64,000 bases of DNA from Notolepis coatsorum (GCA_963971535.1 OZ020588.1:123605943-123669942); one strand, 5' to 3'. Positions 33,499 to 47,400 are shown, counted from the first letter of the stretch. Numbers and translations: made by a program. Notes: generated from the sequence alone by a model not told the origin.

Positions 33499-35129
33499 CA
33501 GTGATGGGCAGTAGCTAGCTACAAGTAGCGACGCTACATAGCTTAACTACATTTTTCAGTAGCGTGATGGTAGCATCGCTACTTTTGAATCAAGTAGCGA
33601 TCTCTGTAGCGCAGCTAGTTTTCGAATCAAGTAGTGCCGTAGCGTCAGCAAAACGCTACACGCTACATATCCGGAGAAACAGACAAAAAAATAGTGTCTT
33701 CGGTCCTGAGAGTGTCGTGTTCTTCTGTCCTGCAGCTGGATGCTATTGGAGAAAACCCACTATGATTGGTTGGTTGGTTTAGAAAACATTACGGGTAGGC
33801 CAATCAGAGGCAGGATAGGGCGGGACATGCCACTCCAGCTCGGCAAACCAGGAAGTAAAAAAAATCTAAACACAGACCATGAATGAATGAACGAACAAAG
33901 TCTGCGCGAAATAGCAGAAGGATTCGATGTTTCCAGGGCTGATGGCATTGATGAAGATGATGTCAATAACAACAACATTATGTGTTTATTGTGTCCGCCA
34001 AAAATGAAGCTTCTCTCAACATCCCACACGGCCAGCACTAACTTGAGAACACATATATTCAGGTAAGCTGATGAAAAGCTTTACATAAACATTGTCAACT
34101 GTTCCCAAACAGCACACAAGACAGTGCACTTTTTGTCAACAGATTTAACTAACATGTTTCACTGTAGGCAGAAAATTAACAATATTATGGCGGTGGAGAA
34201 AAGAAAAAACAAACTACCATAAAACACTAAGAGGGAAAATATCACCTAGAGCAGTGGTTCTCAACCTGTGGGTCAGGACCCCCAGGGGGGGTCCCCACAT
34301 GATTTTGGGGCCATGGAATGTTTTGTGAGTTACATATTTAAATACATTTGGTCATTTAGCTGACGCTTTCATTCAAAGCAACTTACAAATTGTGTACAAC
34401 AAGTCAGCAGGAGTGGTACATCTAGCAGCCAAGGATAAGTAGTATTGTTTGTCTAGCAGTGTTGAGCTTGAGTGTTATACTCTTGAGTACATACTGTACT
34501 GTAGTAGTATAGACATATTAGCATAGTTGGTGGTAGTATAGACATGGTAGCATAATAGTAAAATGCAGTAAGACAGTTATTATTAGTTAAAATTCAGATA
34601 TTGAAGAAGTGTGTTTTTGGTTGATTTCAGCTAGGAGAGGGTATCAGGCAGCCAGAAGATGCAGAGTTTAGGGATAAATAATACATAAAGATAGAATAGA
34701 AAAGAAAAATACCATTACTGCATCAAAAGTAATCAACAAACTATACTATAAAAACTGATCAAACCAAATGGTCTCTTTCTTTTCTTTTGTAGAGGCTGCA
34801 CCCAGCTAAACTTGCCTTCCTGGATTTTGTACATAATACAAGTTCATGTTAAAATGATGACACAAAAGCCAGACCGAGGGCTTGTTTCAGTTTTATAATA
34901 AACAATCAAACTGAGCATTTATTTTGCCTGTCTATTTGTTTGGTGGAAACGTGATCATGAAGTAAAAAAAAAAAGTAGTGCCGATGTAGCTAGCTATTTT
35001 TGCCATGTTCTTGTAGTGTAGCTTGCTACATTTATCTGGGGATAGCTTCCATTGTAGTTGAGCTATATTTAATCGAGAGTAACTTGTAGTGTAGCTTGCT
35101 ACATTTTCCAAGTAGCTTGCCCATCACTG
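33499..35129 (+). mobile_element. hAT transposon inserted in the LINE
   Basis: Ends CAGTGATGGGCAGTAGC (33499) and GCTTGCCCATCACTG (35129) are inverted repeats, with further inverted GTAGCTAGCTAC-type repeats just inside. The flanking direct repeat CATATGAC (33491-33498 and 35130-35137) is the 8-bp target duplication. Coding content is reduced to one exon with a BED-type zinc finger. A second, nested element starts near 34253 (CAGTGGTTCTCAACCTGTGG) and the block TCATTTAGCTGACGCTTT (34352-34369) is a widespread fish repeat. Confidence 0.93.
33887..34062 (+). pseudogene. hAT transposase exon 1, BED-type zinc finger
   Basis: The exon starts with ATG at 33887 (an upstream TGA is in frame) and ends in HIFR at a consensus donor, TTCAG/GTAAGC. 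It contains CLLCPP...STSHTASTNLRTHI, a C-x2-C...H-x(n)-H pattern of the BED finger that hAT transposases use to bind their ends. No later exon with the RNase H-like core is found before the right end at 35129, so only the DNA-binding part is left. Confidence 0.75.
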
Positions 35130-35137
35130 CATATGAC

Positions 35138-35684
35138 TGCTCATTTCCTCTCTCTCTTTTAACTCTAATAGATCTACATCAACAACAGGGGTACCCATCA
35201 ACCACAGGGGAACTGCTGGGAAACATACTGTTGGACACACACTAAGTTCCAGAATGCCCATCTCTCTGGCTTTTTGTTCTATAATCCACCCAAAACGTTC
35301 TAGTTGAGCCTTCTCTTTTTCCTGCCACTGCACTAGTACATTTTTGATAATATGTTCATCCTTATGGCCTCTAAGGTTGGCCCAATACACTAGTGCCAAC
35401 TGATCTCTTCTAATATGCAAGGACATTTCTCCCATCTCCACTTGGAGTGCTGCAACTGGCATAGTTTTCATAGCCCCACAACACAATCTCAATGCTTTAC
35501 TCTGGATTACATCCAACTTCTTTAAATTAGTTTTTGCTGCAGACCTATAAATAATACAACCATAGTCTATTAGTGATCTGATGAGGCTAATATAGATTGT
35601 TCTCATCACATTTCTACTAGCTCCCCAATCCAGCCCGCTCAAACATCTCATCACATTCAGTACTTTTTTGCATTTGTCTACCAT
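35138..35684 (-). pseudogene. I/Nimb LINE, RT thumb and connection
   Basis: Continues after a shift: VDKCKKVLNVMRCLSGLDWG, DYGCIIYRSAAKTNLKKLDV, LRLCCGAMKTMPVAALQVEMGEM and PAVPLWLMGTP, all typical blocks between RT and RNase H in this clade. It runs into the hAT target duplication at 35137 and resumes beyond that element at 33490. Confidence 0.87.
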
Positions 35685-35689
35685 CTTAC

Positions 35690-36821
35690 TTATATGTAAA
35701 GACCTTTAAGTCTTTTATCAAAGCACACACCAAGATATTTAAACTGCTCTACCCTTTCCAAGATTTTATCACCAATTGATATATTTAGCTCTTGGGGAAT
35801 ACTTCTCGTTGAGAAAAATATTGTTTTTGTTTTGTCAATTGACAATCTAAAACCCCACTCTAGAGACCACCTTTTAACTTCATTCACTGCTTCTTGCATT
35901 TTACTTACTATAAAGTTGAGATTCCTCCCCCTTTTCCATATAGCCCCATCATCTGCAAACAGTGCTACTTTAATGGATCCTTCCAAGTTCTTAAAAACAT
36001 TATTAATCATTATCACAAATATCACTGGACTAATACTTCCTTGTGGAGTTCCATTCTCTACTGCATATTCCTTAATAAACACACCATTAATTCTTACCAC
36101 TATATTCCTATCAGACAGAAAATTATTTATCCATTTAAGCATTCTACCTTTGATTCCCCTTTGATGAAGCTTAATAATAAGGCCCTGTCTCCAAACCATA
36201 TCATAGGCCTTTTCAATATAAAAAAAACACAGCAATAACTGACTCCTTATTTACCTGTGCTTTCCTAATGGCGTCTTCAAGAGCAACAGCAGGGTCCATC
36301 ATCCCTCTCCATTTCCTAAATCCACTTTGGTAGCTATACAATAATCCTCTCGTTTCCAGCCAGTATACCAGTCTGTCATTAATCATTATTTCCATCAGTT
36401 TCCCCATTTGGGATGTTAATGCTATGGGCCTATAATTACTAGGGTATTTTGCGTCCTTGCCAGGCTTTCTAATTGGGATGATGACTGACTGCTTCCACGC
36501 TTCTGGAATCTCCCCTTCAGACCATACTTTATTAAATAACCTCAGTACCACTTCTTTGGATATATCACTCAATTTCTCCATCATAGAGTAACAAATAATG
36601 TCTCTACCTGGAGTTGTTTTCCCTACTTTCCTTAGAGCTCTATTCATTTCATGCACTGTAAATGCTGTATTTAATACCCTATCCTCTCCATCTTCACCAA
36701 AGTCTAAATTTCCTCCAAACCTATCCACTGTTAACTCTCTCCCTTCCCTTTCTTCTTGCGTTAAATTATCAGAACTATACACTTTAACTAGCGCCTTTGC
36801 TATTGCTTCTGCTTTTTCCAA
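35690..36821 (-). pseudogene. I/Nimb LINE reverse transcriptase (two frames)
   Basis: The first frame (36821-36213) has TTPGRDIICYSMM, WKQSVIIPIRKPGKDAKYPS, YRPIALTSQMGKLME and YQSGFRKWRGMMD. It ends in VIAVFF at a run of T on the minus strand (36217-36224), where the frame shifts. The second frame (36235-35690) resumes with IEKAYDMVW (the first catalytic Asp lies at the shift), GTPQGSISPVIF and FADDGAIWKRGRN (catalytic DD near 35950), then LGVCFD. It ends at a stop at 35690-35692. Confidence 0.87.
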
Positions 36822-36860
36822 CCTATTAGTAATAACTCTTTGTTCTACTACCAGAGTAGG

Positions 36861-37273
36861 CTATTCAAGCTCCCTCCCAACCACTCTCATCTTTTTAATC
36901 ATACCCCACACCCTCTGGATTGGCGTAGCCCTTCCTAAAGAATCACAAAACTTCTTCCAGTACTCCTTCTTCACTTTCTTAATTACTTTCCTCACTATTG
37001 CCATCGCTCTTTTATATTCTATTAATTTTCCAAAGTTATGGGTCCTCTTTAGTTCTCTAAATGCTCTGTTCCTTACTTGAATTGCTTCATAACATTCCTT
37101 AGACCACCAAGGAACTATCCTATTCACCCTCTTCTGCCCAGTCTTAGGAATTGCTACTTCTGCAGCTACAATAATAGTATTAGTGACATCACTACACATG
37201 GAATCAATATCTAGACTCTCATTATTCATACCCATAAGCTCACGCTCACTCAATAAGGAAAGAGAGAGAGTTA
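36861..37273 (-). pseudogene. I/Nimb LINE, region before the RT
   Basis: Open frame with IPKTGQKRVNRIVPWWSKEC and RNRAFRELKRTHNFGKLIEY, the conserved linker between endonuclease and RT in I/Nimb-type elements of fish, ending RVWGMIKKM. It stops at 36861-36863. The endonuclease that should precede it is not visible in the window. Confidence 0.8.
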
Positions 37274-37546
37274 GTATGCACCAGGGGCGTTTTTAGGGTT
37301 AGAAAACATTGGGGGCTTAAGCACAGAAATACGCAATTTTAGAGTAATTAGAGATGAATACTGAATAACTAGAATCATTAGAGGTTCTCAAAGTGAGGTC
37401 CAGGTCCATGAGAGGGATCTGGGCAGTCCCCATAGAAAATTCAAAGTTAACAGGACCAAATCATCAGTTTCTTATTTATTTATTTAGCCAGATTAAACAT
37501 TGATCTGGTCCAAGAAGCCCCTACATGATTACAAATATACATATAT

Positions 37547-37548
<2 letters not shown>

Positions 37549-37621
<73 letters not shown>
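37549..37621. repeat. (AT)n microsatellite
   Basis: About 36 AT units, giving false open frames of alternating I and Y on both strands. Confidence 0.98.
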
Positions 37622-37622
<1 letters not shown>

Positions 37623-39230
37623 TGTACATACATACACATATACACCAATAACAAAATAAAAACACAGTTAAGAATCATACACATAAGCAAATAAACAAAC
37701 AAACAAACATATTCACAGCCTATGTACAAAATAAATAAACAGTTCATCTCTAGTCTTTACAGTTTTCTTCAATTGCATAAACACTCAAATCAAAAGTATT
37801 ACACAATTATCAAAACCTTACACTCAAGGAGCAAAATATACGCCCAGATTTGCACCCCTACAATGTCAGCCTCACTTTTTGCAAAACAATACACACAGTG
37901 ATTTGCAAAACACTAAACACACTTGCATTACATTAGACACAGAATGTCAAATTACCACACATATGAGCCAATTGGTTAACACAGCCATCAGATGCACAAA
38001 CACACCATTGCTTAATTGTAGATACACAATCAGGTTTAAGCACTATAAAAATGCAGCAGGTGAGTTCACCTGTCTTCAACCAAAATGGAAGGAGAGTGAA
38101 GTACTGTACACAGAGAACGTGAAAATATACAATACATTCACCAAACACTACACAAGACAACCAATGATGCAGACTGATGAAAATATAAATGTTCTCCCAT
38201 TTTCCCAAATCAGTCAACATGTCAACATGGAGAATCACAACAAAAAATTATCTTGCCAGATCCAGCTAGGCAAAGAGATAATGTCTAGTATTTTCTGTTT
38301 AGATTTTTTCAAAAAGAAATTGTATTACTGTAATTTTAACCTGTACTGGATACAGTATTTTATGTTTGTCTGATATTTGCTGAGCTTACAGTGTTATGCA
38401 CATAGTAGCATGAAAACTGGGACATGTATTGTTGTGATTCTCCATGTTGAAATGTTGACTGATTTGGTTATATGGAGAGAACATTTATATTTTCATCAGT
38501 CTGCATCATTGATTTGGGTATATGGAGAGAAAATGTTATTTTTTTCATCAGTCTGCATCATTGATTTGGGTATATGTAGATAAATAAATTATATTTTAAT
38601 CAGTCTACAGCATTGGTCTTGTGTAGTGTTTGGTGAATTTATTGTATATTTGCACATTCTCTGCGTACTTCACTTACAGTACTCTAATCACTGAGAAGTA
38701 GAATTGCTAAATGTGTTTTAGGTTAAGCACAGCAGTGTGTGTAACTGGTTCAAACAGAATTAAGTCATTATGAAATGTGTGTTTCATATGGTAACAAAAT
38801 TAGTGTATGGTTTTGACAAGTGTTTAATTTAGCAAAGGATCTGAGGTGTTCTGATAATTGTGTGTGTGGTTGTGCTAATTGTGTGTTTTGAAACACCGGG
38901 CCCCGTTTTCAAAATCATGCTTAGGCAATCGAAAAAAACTATTGTGTGTTTCATTATATACATATGTTTCAGTCTTCTCATAAAAAAAAGATTTGATTTT
39001 TGGGTCTTTTCCTGCCTTTGGTCCGCTTTGCATTCACATCTCAAATGAACCGCAGCAGGGTTCACTTGCAAGAGTGAATGAGCTTTCACACCACCCCAAA
39101 CCAACCGGACTATCCGAGGTTCGATTAAAGCTTATTATAGGACACTGGACATGGGTATGGATGGCTCCAGGTGCTGCTGCGTTAAAGTGCACATCTTCAA
39201 TATCTGTACTATTTAAAAGCACAGTGCAGG

Positions 39231-39842
<612 letters not shown>

Positions 39843-40123
39843 ACACTAAAAAAAAAGTCCACAAATTGGTGAATGAAAGAATTATAGGATCAAATGAAAA
39901 CTACTTACTAAAAATGTTTAAAAGTACTAAAAACCAACAAAAAATACCAAACACTAACAAACATTCAGCACAGACAATGGGGATGCTGACATAAAAAAAA
40001 AAAAAAAAAAAAAAAAATGTAAACAATTTTTTTATTTTTATTTTTTTAGATCCGGGGCTAGGAGAAAAACATCCGGGGCTAAAGCCCCGGAAGCCCAGGG
40101 CTAACGACGCCACTGGTATGCAC

Positions 40124-40492
40124 ATTGTGTCAGACCATATATGGGAAGTTTGATTGATTGTAGCCACGGCCCTTTTGAGATGATTTATGACCCATAAGTC
40201 CCGCCCCCTTCTCTGATTGGTCGATGATTCAAGGAGGCGGGACTTCCGGTTTAGGAGGGGAGGGACATCCGGTTTTGGAATAGGAGGAGTTTTCAGATTA
40301 TTTTTTTTCAAAATAAAGGTTTTTTTTCTTCAAAATAAAAGTTTTTTTTCTTCAAAATAAAAGTGTTTTTTTCAAAATAAACGTTTTTTTTATTGTCAGA
40401 AATAAAAGTTTTTTTTTTCAAAATTTTATTTTCAGAATAAACATTTCAGAATGTATGTGTAGGGGAATTCCTCTGTGTTCAGAATAACTGTG

Positions 40493-40591
<99 letters not shown>

Positions 40592-40774
40592 GGGAATTAA
40601 GAAAATGGATTCTTGGAGAATGGTTTCTTCCAAGTGGTATGATTTCTTCCAACCCCAAGTGGCATGCATCTCCACTCTGAAGGCTGTCTCCCTCTCAGTA
40701 GACTGAATATCTCTCCCTCTCTGTCAAACTGAGAGTCCCTACGCTGTTTCTCAGTAGACTGATTCTGAATTTCT
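40124..40774. repeat. Noncoding stretch with T-rich minisatellite and (TG)n
   Basis: 40298-40430 holds five or so units of TTTTTTCTTCAAAATAAA. 40490-40589 is a TG microsatellite flanked on both sides by GTAGGGGAATT. The last 15 bases (40760-40774, TGATTCTGAATTTCT) are the left copy of the L1 target duplication. Confidence 0.8.
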
Positions 40775-41088
40775 TTTTTTTGTATTTTCTTTTTTTATTC
40801 TTTTTTTAAACAAACATATAAACAAACATGACAACACATGATAAGATATACAAGCATTAATTAACAGTGCACATCCATTGAAATCACCAATTAGTTAAAT
40901 GTCTTATACAGGATATACCCCTAATACCTGCTATCTATTACCCTACACACATATGCTCTAGCTCGTACCCCCCCTCCCGGACCCCCCATTGGATAATCCA
41001 TCCATTATCCCTCACTCCTAACCAGACACTACCATTATATGCTAGCTTTTATTCTCTCCAACACTTCTAACCACATTGTCATTTTGGA

Positions 41089-42366
41089 TTAGTTGAGACC
41101 CAAAATTCTTGCTGTAGATATTTCTTGATAAATCACATCGAGATATGTAATAATCCAGACCTTCCGGCAAATTTTTTCCGGTTGAAACCATCGTGATGCT
41201 ATCAGCTTTTTAGCCACTGTGATACCCGATAAAACCAATCTCTTTAGCTGTGGGTGTACTGCACACTCAAAAACATCATTCAGCAGTAATACAGAGGGGT
41301 GTACAGGTATATTCAGAGTTAAGAGATTTGATAATTGCTGGGTCACTTCTTTCCAGAATATCTTAACTGGTGGGCAGTCCCAGTACATGTGCATAAATGT
41401 CCCCTCGTCCCCATTTGTACATAAGGAGCATTTGGAGTCTTGTTTAAGACCCATTCTGTTCAGTCTTATAGGAGTCAAGTATGTCCTGTGAATATAGTTA
41501 AGATTGATTTGTTGATGGTCCGGGTTCCTTGATGTAAATCGAACATTTGCCCACGCTTCTTGCCAATCAAAATCTTTTTCCAGGTCTGGTATATTCCTCC
41601 TCCAGACTGAGTCTAGGTGGAGGGTTTCATACGAGGACGTTAGTAATTGATGATAAAAATCTGAAACAAAACCCTCTCGATGTCTCTCTTTCATAGAAGA
41701 ATTTGTGGTATCTGTGGTGTACAATTGGTATCTTTAATGGAACACCGTGAGCCTTCAAACATAACAATAACTGTGCGTAAAAATAATATGTGGAATCGGT
41801 GAGATTAAATTTTTTGCGTATTTCTTCATAGCCTGTTTGTTGAAAACATCTCCTAATGAGTGTATGCCTTGCTTTTCCCATATAGGGAATCTTATATGTC
41901 GTTTTTCAATCAAGAGTGCATTGTTATTGAATAAGGGAGTATGATTATGCCATTTATGTGGGTTCGAATATTTTTTTTGTGTTTCACGCCATATCCGGAT
42001 CGCATAAGTAATTATGGGGCCAAATTTCCGTTTGCATTGCTTAATTGTTAATTTGGTGTATGCTATGTCCTTCAGTCTATGTGGAGCTACTATATTTTCT
42101 TCTACATTTCTCCAGGATACTAATGCTTGGGGATCAAACCATGTTGTCAGTAGTCTTAAAGTGTACACCTTAAAATAGTGGAAAAAATCTGGAAATGCCA
42201 TACCACCGTCTGCTTTGTTTCTCTGTGCGGTGGATCTTTTTATACGTGGTGGTTTGTTATTCCAAATAAATTTGTATGTGGTGGAGTGTAATTTTTTCCA
42301 GTAACCCTCTGGAGGGGGTAACGGTATCATTGAGCTGAAGAAGTTGATTCTAGGTAGGATGTCCAT
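41089..42366 (-). pseudogene. L1 ORF2 C-terminal region (minus copy)
   Basis: Frames 42366-41755, 41881-41627 and 41724-41089 together cover the part after the RT: NNKPPRIKRSTAQRNKADGG, PHKWHNHTPLFNNNALL, ERETSRGF, and the Cys/His block CSLCTNGDEGTFMHMYWDC. At least two frameshifts separate them. At the two sites where the plus copy has TGA, this copy has Arg codons. Confidence 0.85.
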
Positions 42367-42435
42367 CTTAATTATTGATACCCGTGCCTGTACTGAGTTT
42401 TTAAGTTTTGACCACCTGTCAAGTTCGTCTTTGAT

Positions 42436-42943
42436 TTAGTTTTGGATTTTTATGTAATTGTGCTTCACCGTTTGGCTTATGGTAGGGAATATTTCAACTC
42501 CCAAACATCTAAAGTGTTTTACCATAGATATCTCTTCTGGGAGGGTTATATTTTTTTTTGCATGGGCGTTAAGTGGAAGGAAAGCCGACTTTGGCCAATT
42601 TATCTTAAATCCAGATAAATCTCCAAAGTCCTCAATCAACTTGAGCAGATGAGGCAATGTGGTGTTGGGGTTTTGCATGAACAGTATTACGTCGTCCGCA
42701 TATAAACTAATTTTATGTTGTGTGCCCTTGATTACGATTGGTTCTATGGATTGGGATTGTCTTATATATTGTGCTAAAGGCTCTAATGATAGATCGAATA
42801 GTCCGGGACTAAGAGGGCAACCCTGTCTAGCTGAGCGTGATACCGGAAAGATTCCAGAGGTGATTATACCTGTTGTAATCATGGCCGATGGGTCTTTGTA
42901 TAATACTTTAATTATATCAATGAAACCTTTTCCTAACCCCATC
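42436..42943 (-). pseudogene. L1 ORF2 reverse transcriptase, second half (minus copy)
   Basis: Reads GLGKGFIDIIKVLYKDPSAM, SARQGCPLSPGLFDL, YADDVILFMQN (catalytic pair), DLSGFKINWPKSAF and FRCLGVEIFP. Its N-terminal continuation lies beyond the LTR element, at 52098-52218. Confidence 0.88.
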
Positions 42944-44338
42944 TGTTGTGAAGGATCAGATTAAACCGAATATGTATATTTATTTATATATATATATTTA
43001 ATTGTATTTGTATATCGTTTGATATCCCCTGTATATTCCTTGTACAATATGCATTGAATATCCTCGTTTCTACTAAACAGCCCATAATAGTTTCATTCTA
43101 CCATTGGACGAGAACCTGGCGCCAGGTTGCCATACCCCTAGGTCCAAGTTCAATCGTGCCGCCTAACATGTCGAGGCAACCCCCGGTTCCGCGCAGTAAT
43201 ATGCCGGGCGAAATACGAATGGTACTATTTGTTCATAGCGCATATATATATGGCGCTCGTAAAGTAGAACTTTCTTTTAGTCCAGTTCTTTACCCTCCAA
43301 CAGAGTGACAGACGCAAAAGCCTCCCCACGACGCACGTGCGGTGTAGTAAGGCCTACTTGGCCCAGAATAGGCATTGAGATATCGTGTAGATTAATAGTT
43401 GAATAGTCATAGTTTGGCACCATACCGTCGAGTTGGACGTATTCTATGAAGCTAATAATAGTCTATTTATGTATGGTGCATCGTTCGGTTAGAGTTCTAC
43501 AGTTATCAGCACCCCCATCGTTCCTGACGTTATCTGGACGCTTATCCAGGCTGGTCAGACCCCTAGTGGTGATTGCATCCGAGGTCAAGAGCGACTGGAC
43601 CTGTATATTGGATTACTCTACCCCGACGACGGCGAGCCTTCCACGGCTCTTGGATTATGCTTTGTGTGCTTTGATTATTCCATGGATAAAGGCCAACACT
43701 GCCGAGTGTTGGAATTACCCCCCGGAGAGGACTCCAGGTGAGGCGGCGCTCTACACGTGAGGTCGCACCACGTCTCTCCGTTGTGGACCGGCAGATACCG
43801 TTCCACAGAGGGTCCAGCTGTATTCGTCTGCGGCCCGAGGTTCTGTGGGCACTGTGTCCAAGACTTTGGATTCTCCCAAGACACCGTCGGCCAGATGGGA
43901 TACCGCCAGCGGCTTCTCTAACCCCCCCCTCCTACTGTCTTACAACCAGCGGGACCCCCCCCCCCCCCCTTAGTGTATCCAGCTATAATCATTGAAGTAC
44001 CATCGCTATCGTTTCCTAAATATTCCAGGTTGTATACTTACTCCCTGCGCAACCAGAGATTGGACATTCAATGTTGATTTACCTACGAATACTCATTTGC
44101 CATAAAAGTGCATATTCAATATTTCAAATCATAAATGTAATTAAGTGAATGTTGTATACACCTTTTGCTGTATTAAATATTCGATTTGGTACATTTGTGT
44201 TGGTTCGTTTCATCAGGTGGGAAAGTGTTCATCATACTTATATCTTGTACTGGGTGGCCAGAAGTTAAAGTACATGAGGTAGTGGTATTAAATATCATAT
44301 CTAACAATACAGTCAGGGAATTGTACCCCTCAGCTACA
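42944..44338 (+). repeat. 5' LTR of the BEL/Pao element
   Basis: 1395 bp, starts TGTTGTGAAGG, ends CAGCTACA. It has a TATA-like run (GCGCATATATATATGG, 43238-43253) that may be the promoter core. Differences from the 3' LTR are a few substitutions, a missing 9-bp segment after CATCCGAG, an extra 19-20-bp segment near 43737-43760, and C-run length. Confidence 0.95.
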
Positions 44339-44340
44339 AT

Positions 44341-44357
44341 TGGTCCTTCGAGCCGGA
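44341..44357 (+). other. Primer binding site, tRNA-Tyr type
   Basis: TGGTCCTTCGAGCCGGA starts two bases after the LTR. Its complement TCCGGCTCGAAGGACCA fits the 3' end of vertebrate tRNA-Tyr including CCA, which would prime minus-strand DNA synthesis. Confidence 0.75.
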
Positions 44358-44406
44358 TGGTAACTAGTGTAATATTAATATAGTGTTATTAATATCGAAA
44401 TGGCCT

Positions 44407-47400
44407 ATGATGAACACTCCACGAAACGATCCTCCTAACCTAGAACGCCCGCGGCGCAGACGACAGACACCTCAGTACTTAGAGGCTTACACTGTCAGTC
44501 AACTACCTAGCCTTCGACAAACGGTAAACGTGGTAAAAGTAGAAAGTAAGATTATGTCTGACCTTAACGACCAGGTTTCCCCGACCACAGAGGCCCTAGT
44601 AGGTCCTAATGTAACTGACCAAGCTCACGGTGGGGACCAGGAGGGAATTGACATGCCTTTACCCCCCGCCACTACTCAAGAAGTAGTCCCCGACAAGCCC
44701 CGGGAGGAAGACAACCCTACAGAGAGAGAACTCTGCACGGAAGAAGAGGAGGAGAGCGCCGAGGAACTAGAGCTCCAGGACTCCCCAACGAGTACCCCCA
44801 GGAGCGGTTCACGCAGGAGCGGCTCACCTCCACTACCGCCTTCCCCCAGCGAAGCGGAGAGGACACTACAACAGGCGTTCCTCGTCAGCCTGACAGCCTC
44901 TACCGAACGCGATCGGCTCCAAGCACAGACGCTTAGCGAGCGCGAACGTCTCCAAGCACAGGCGACCAGCGAGCGCGAACACCTCCAAGCACAGCAACGG
45001 AGCGAAGAACAGCGCACAAGTCTGGAGATGAGACGCTTCCAGATGGAAGAGAATATGGCAAGAGACCGGGCCGACGCCCAGCGCGCCGCTGCCGGTGCCC
45101 AAAGAGAAACAGAGCGCGCCGCCGCCGACGCCCAGCGCGCCGCTGCCGGTGCCCAAAGAGACGCAGAGCGCGACAGACTACAAGCGCAACTAATAGAGCA
45201 GCTGATCAAAAGGACAACTCCCTCTCCCTCCGCCAGGGGCTCAAGGAACTCGTCGAGACAACAGTCAAGAGCAGCGTCACCGCAACGAGCAAGCGACCCT
45301 GAACTTGACCAACAGACCGAGTCTAGACCCCCCGCAGATCCCCTTCCCATACCGGTCCAAGCGAGACCCAGCTACAAGGAAGGAGCGGCCTACACTGCGG
45401 AGAAGCTAAATAAACGATTACAGGATCTGGAAGATTTGATAGAAGAAGAAGAGGGAGAAGAGGAGAACCAAGCCCGACGACAGCACAGTACTCCACCGGA
45501 CCAGGAGGTCCCATACAGTCCAGGCTATACCCCCGCGGTGCTGCGCTACAGACCCCCGACTCTATTCACGGGTGAGCACGACGCACGACCAGCCCCGAGG
45601 AACAGTACCTGGACCAGCGGGCCATGGTACCCTGCCAGTACCAGCCCACAGCGAGGCGCAAGAGGGGACTCACCCAGGAGGTCTCTCCCCCAACGCTCGC
45701 CGATGTATCAGCCATCCACGGCGTCATACAACGCCACGCCGTCATTCCCAGACTTCGCCTATGAGAGTCGAGCACAGTACACGGAGCTCCGGATGTGCTT
45801 AGAGACAATGATGGTGGAGGTTGCTGACGAACGCCACAAGTATGCAATATTATTGAAGCACCTGAAAGTACCGCGAGCGCACAATATAGCGCTAGCCTAT
45901 GCTACCTCCTCGACCCCATACACAGCGGCCCTTGCAGCGCTGGATCAAAGATATGGACGTATATGGGATTACGTAATCCAGGAGATAAGGCATATTGACC
46001 GCCTACCCCCAGCCACAGACAATCGCTCACTAGACGACCTGTCAATCAAAGTGCAGTCCCTGGTGGGGATGCTGGGAGCTCAACGGGAGAAGGGCAGGCA
46101 TGAGCTGTACGCCAACTCTAACGTTGAGAGGATTTTGGAGAAGCTGCCACCCGCAAGACAGGAGCGCTTTCGGCGGCAGAGGGACTACCGAGATCCCGAC
46201 GGCCCCGAGCCATCCCTCCTTGATCTGGCCGACTTCCTGGCGAGAGAGGTCAGCAGCTTACGACTGGACACCTTCGGGCGGAGCACGCCAAGCTCCAGAG
46301 AGGGACCCAGGAGAATAAGTGATGGAAGAAGATCGGTGACTGTCATGCACCAATCAGAGTCAGTACCGAGCAGTAAGAGTCACAGCACCCCCTCGAGAAA
46401 GGAGAAGTGGAAGATAGCGTGTCCCTACTGTGAGAAAGAACACTGGCTGTCACAATGTGACTCATTCACAAAGATGAATGCAGAAGAAGTGAGCCAATGG
46501 ATAAAGTCCAACCGGCGCTGTTATCGATGTGCGCGGCCCCACATGGCAGCCGAATGCCGCCTAAAGAAAAGGTGCAGCCGGTGCGATGGAGCCCATCTAG
46601 ATATACTACACGATAGTAACGGAAGACGGCCTATACCTGCACCACGGAGCGGCACCAAGGCAAGTGTCATGTACATTGACCCCGCCAGCAGCAACGGAGC
46701 TCAAGTGCTCTTAAAGGTAGTCCGTGTGACATTGAGCTACCAGGATAAAGTCATGGACACTTACGCCGTCCTTGATGACGGGTCAGAGAAGACCCTTCTG
46801 CTCGCCTCCGCTGCGACTCAGCTGGGACTGCGGGGGAGCAAGAACGAAATGACGATTCGGACAATAAGAAGAGATTTAAAGACGATAAAGGGCGAGAATG
46901 TCTCCTTCACTATCGCAGCCAACGGGCAGCCAGAGCGACGGTACAAGATCACAAATGCTTTCACCAGCCAAGAAATAGGACTCTCGCAGTACACCTACCC
47001 TGTCACCAAGTTGATGGATAAATATGTGCACCTGCGCCAATTACCTATCCCGCTCATAGACGGCGCTACCCCGACCCTGTTGATAGGCTCCGACCATGCA
47101 GAACTCATAGTCCCGATTGACCGGGTCCATACAGGCCCCCGAGGCTGTCCTGCAGCAGTCGAGACCCGCCTAGGATGGACATTACAAGGCCCCCTCGCTA
47201 AATCTCTCAACCGAACCGCAGCCACTAGCTGCTTCCACTCCAGAACGACAGAAGAAGACACCACTCTCCTGCAGCATGTCGAGAGGCTATGGACCCTAGA
47301 GACAATGCCCTTTAAGAACGAAAAGAAAGACATTCGCTCTAAAGAAGACATTTACGCCATCCACCTACTCGAGCAGGGGACAAAGAGAGTCACAGTCGGC

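Larger units (their letters stand above)
35130..37273 (-). mobile_element. I/Nimb-type LINE, main coding part
   Basis: Minus-strand remains of a non-LTR element that continues in 33150-33490 (RNase H) and 31500-32193 (C-terminus), for a total span near 5.8 kb with later insertions. Three coding pieces are listed separately. The 5' part is lost or displaced at 37273, where a hAT element (37282-40115) begins. Two hAT insertions into it show that it is one of the older elements here. Confidence 0.85.

Noticed and set aside
37480..37747. Tyr/Ile-rich frames resembling membrane proteins
   Set aside because: Translation of the AT repeat and its borders.
43054..43308. 84-codon frames in both LTRs (also 50819-51073)
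   Set aside because: They sit in the noncoding LTR, have no domain, and are preserved only because the LTRs are young.
44676..45350. 224-codon minus-strand frame opposite gag
   Set aside because: Shadow of the BEL/Pao gag-pol frame, caused by its codon bias.
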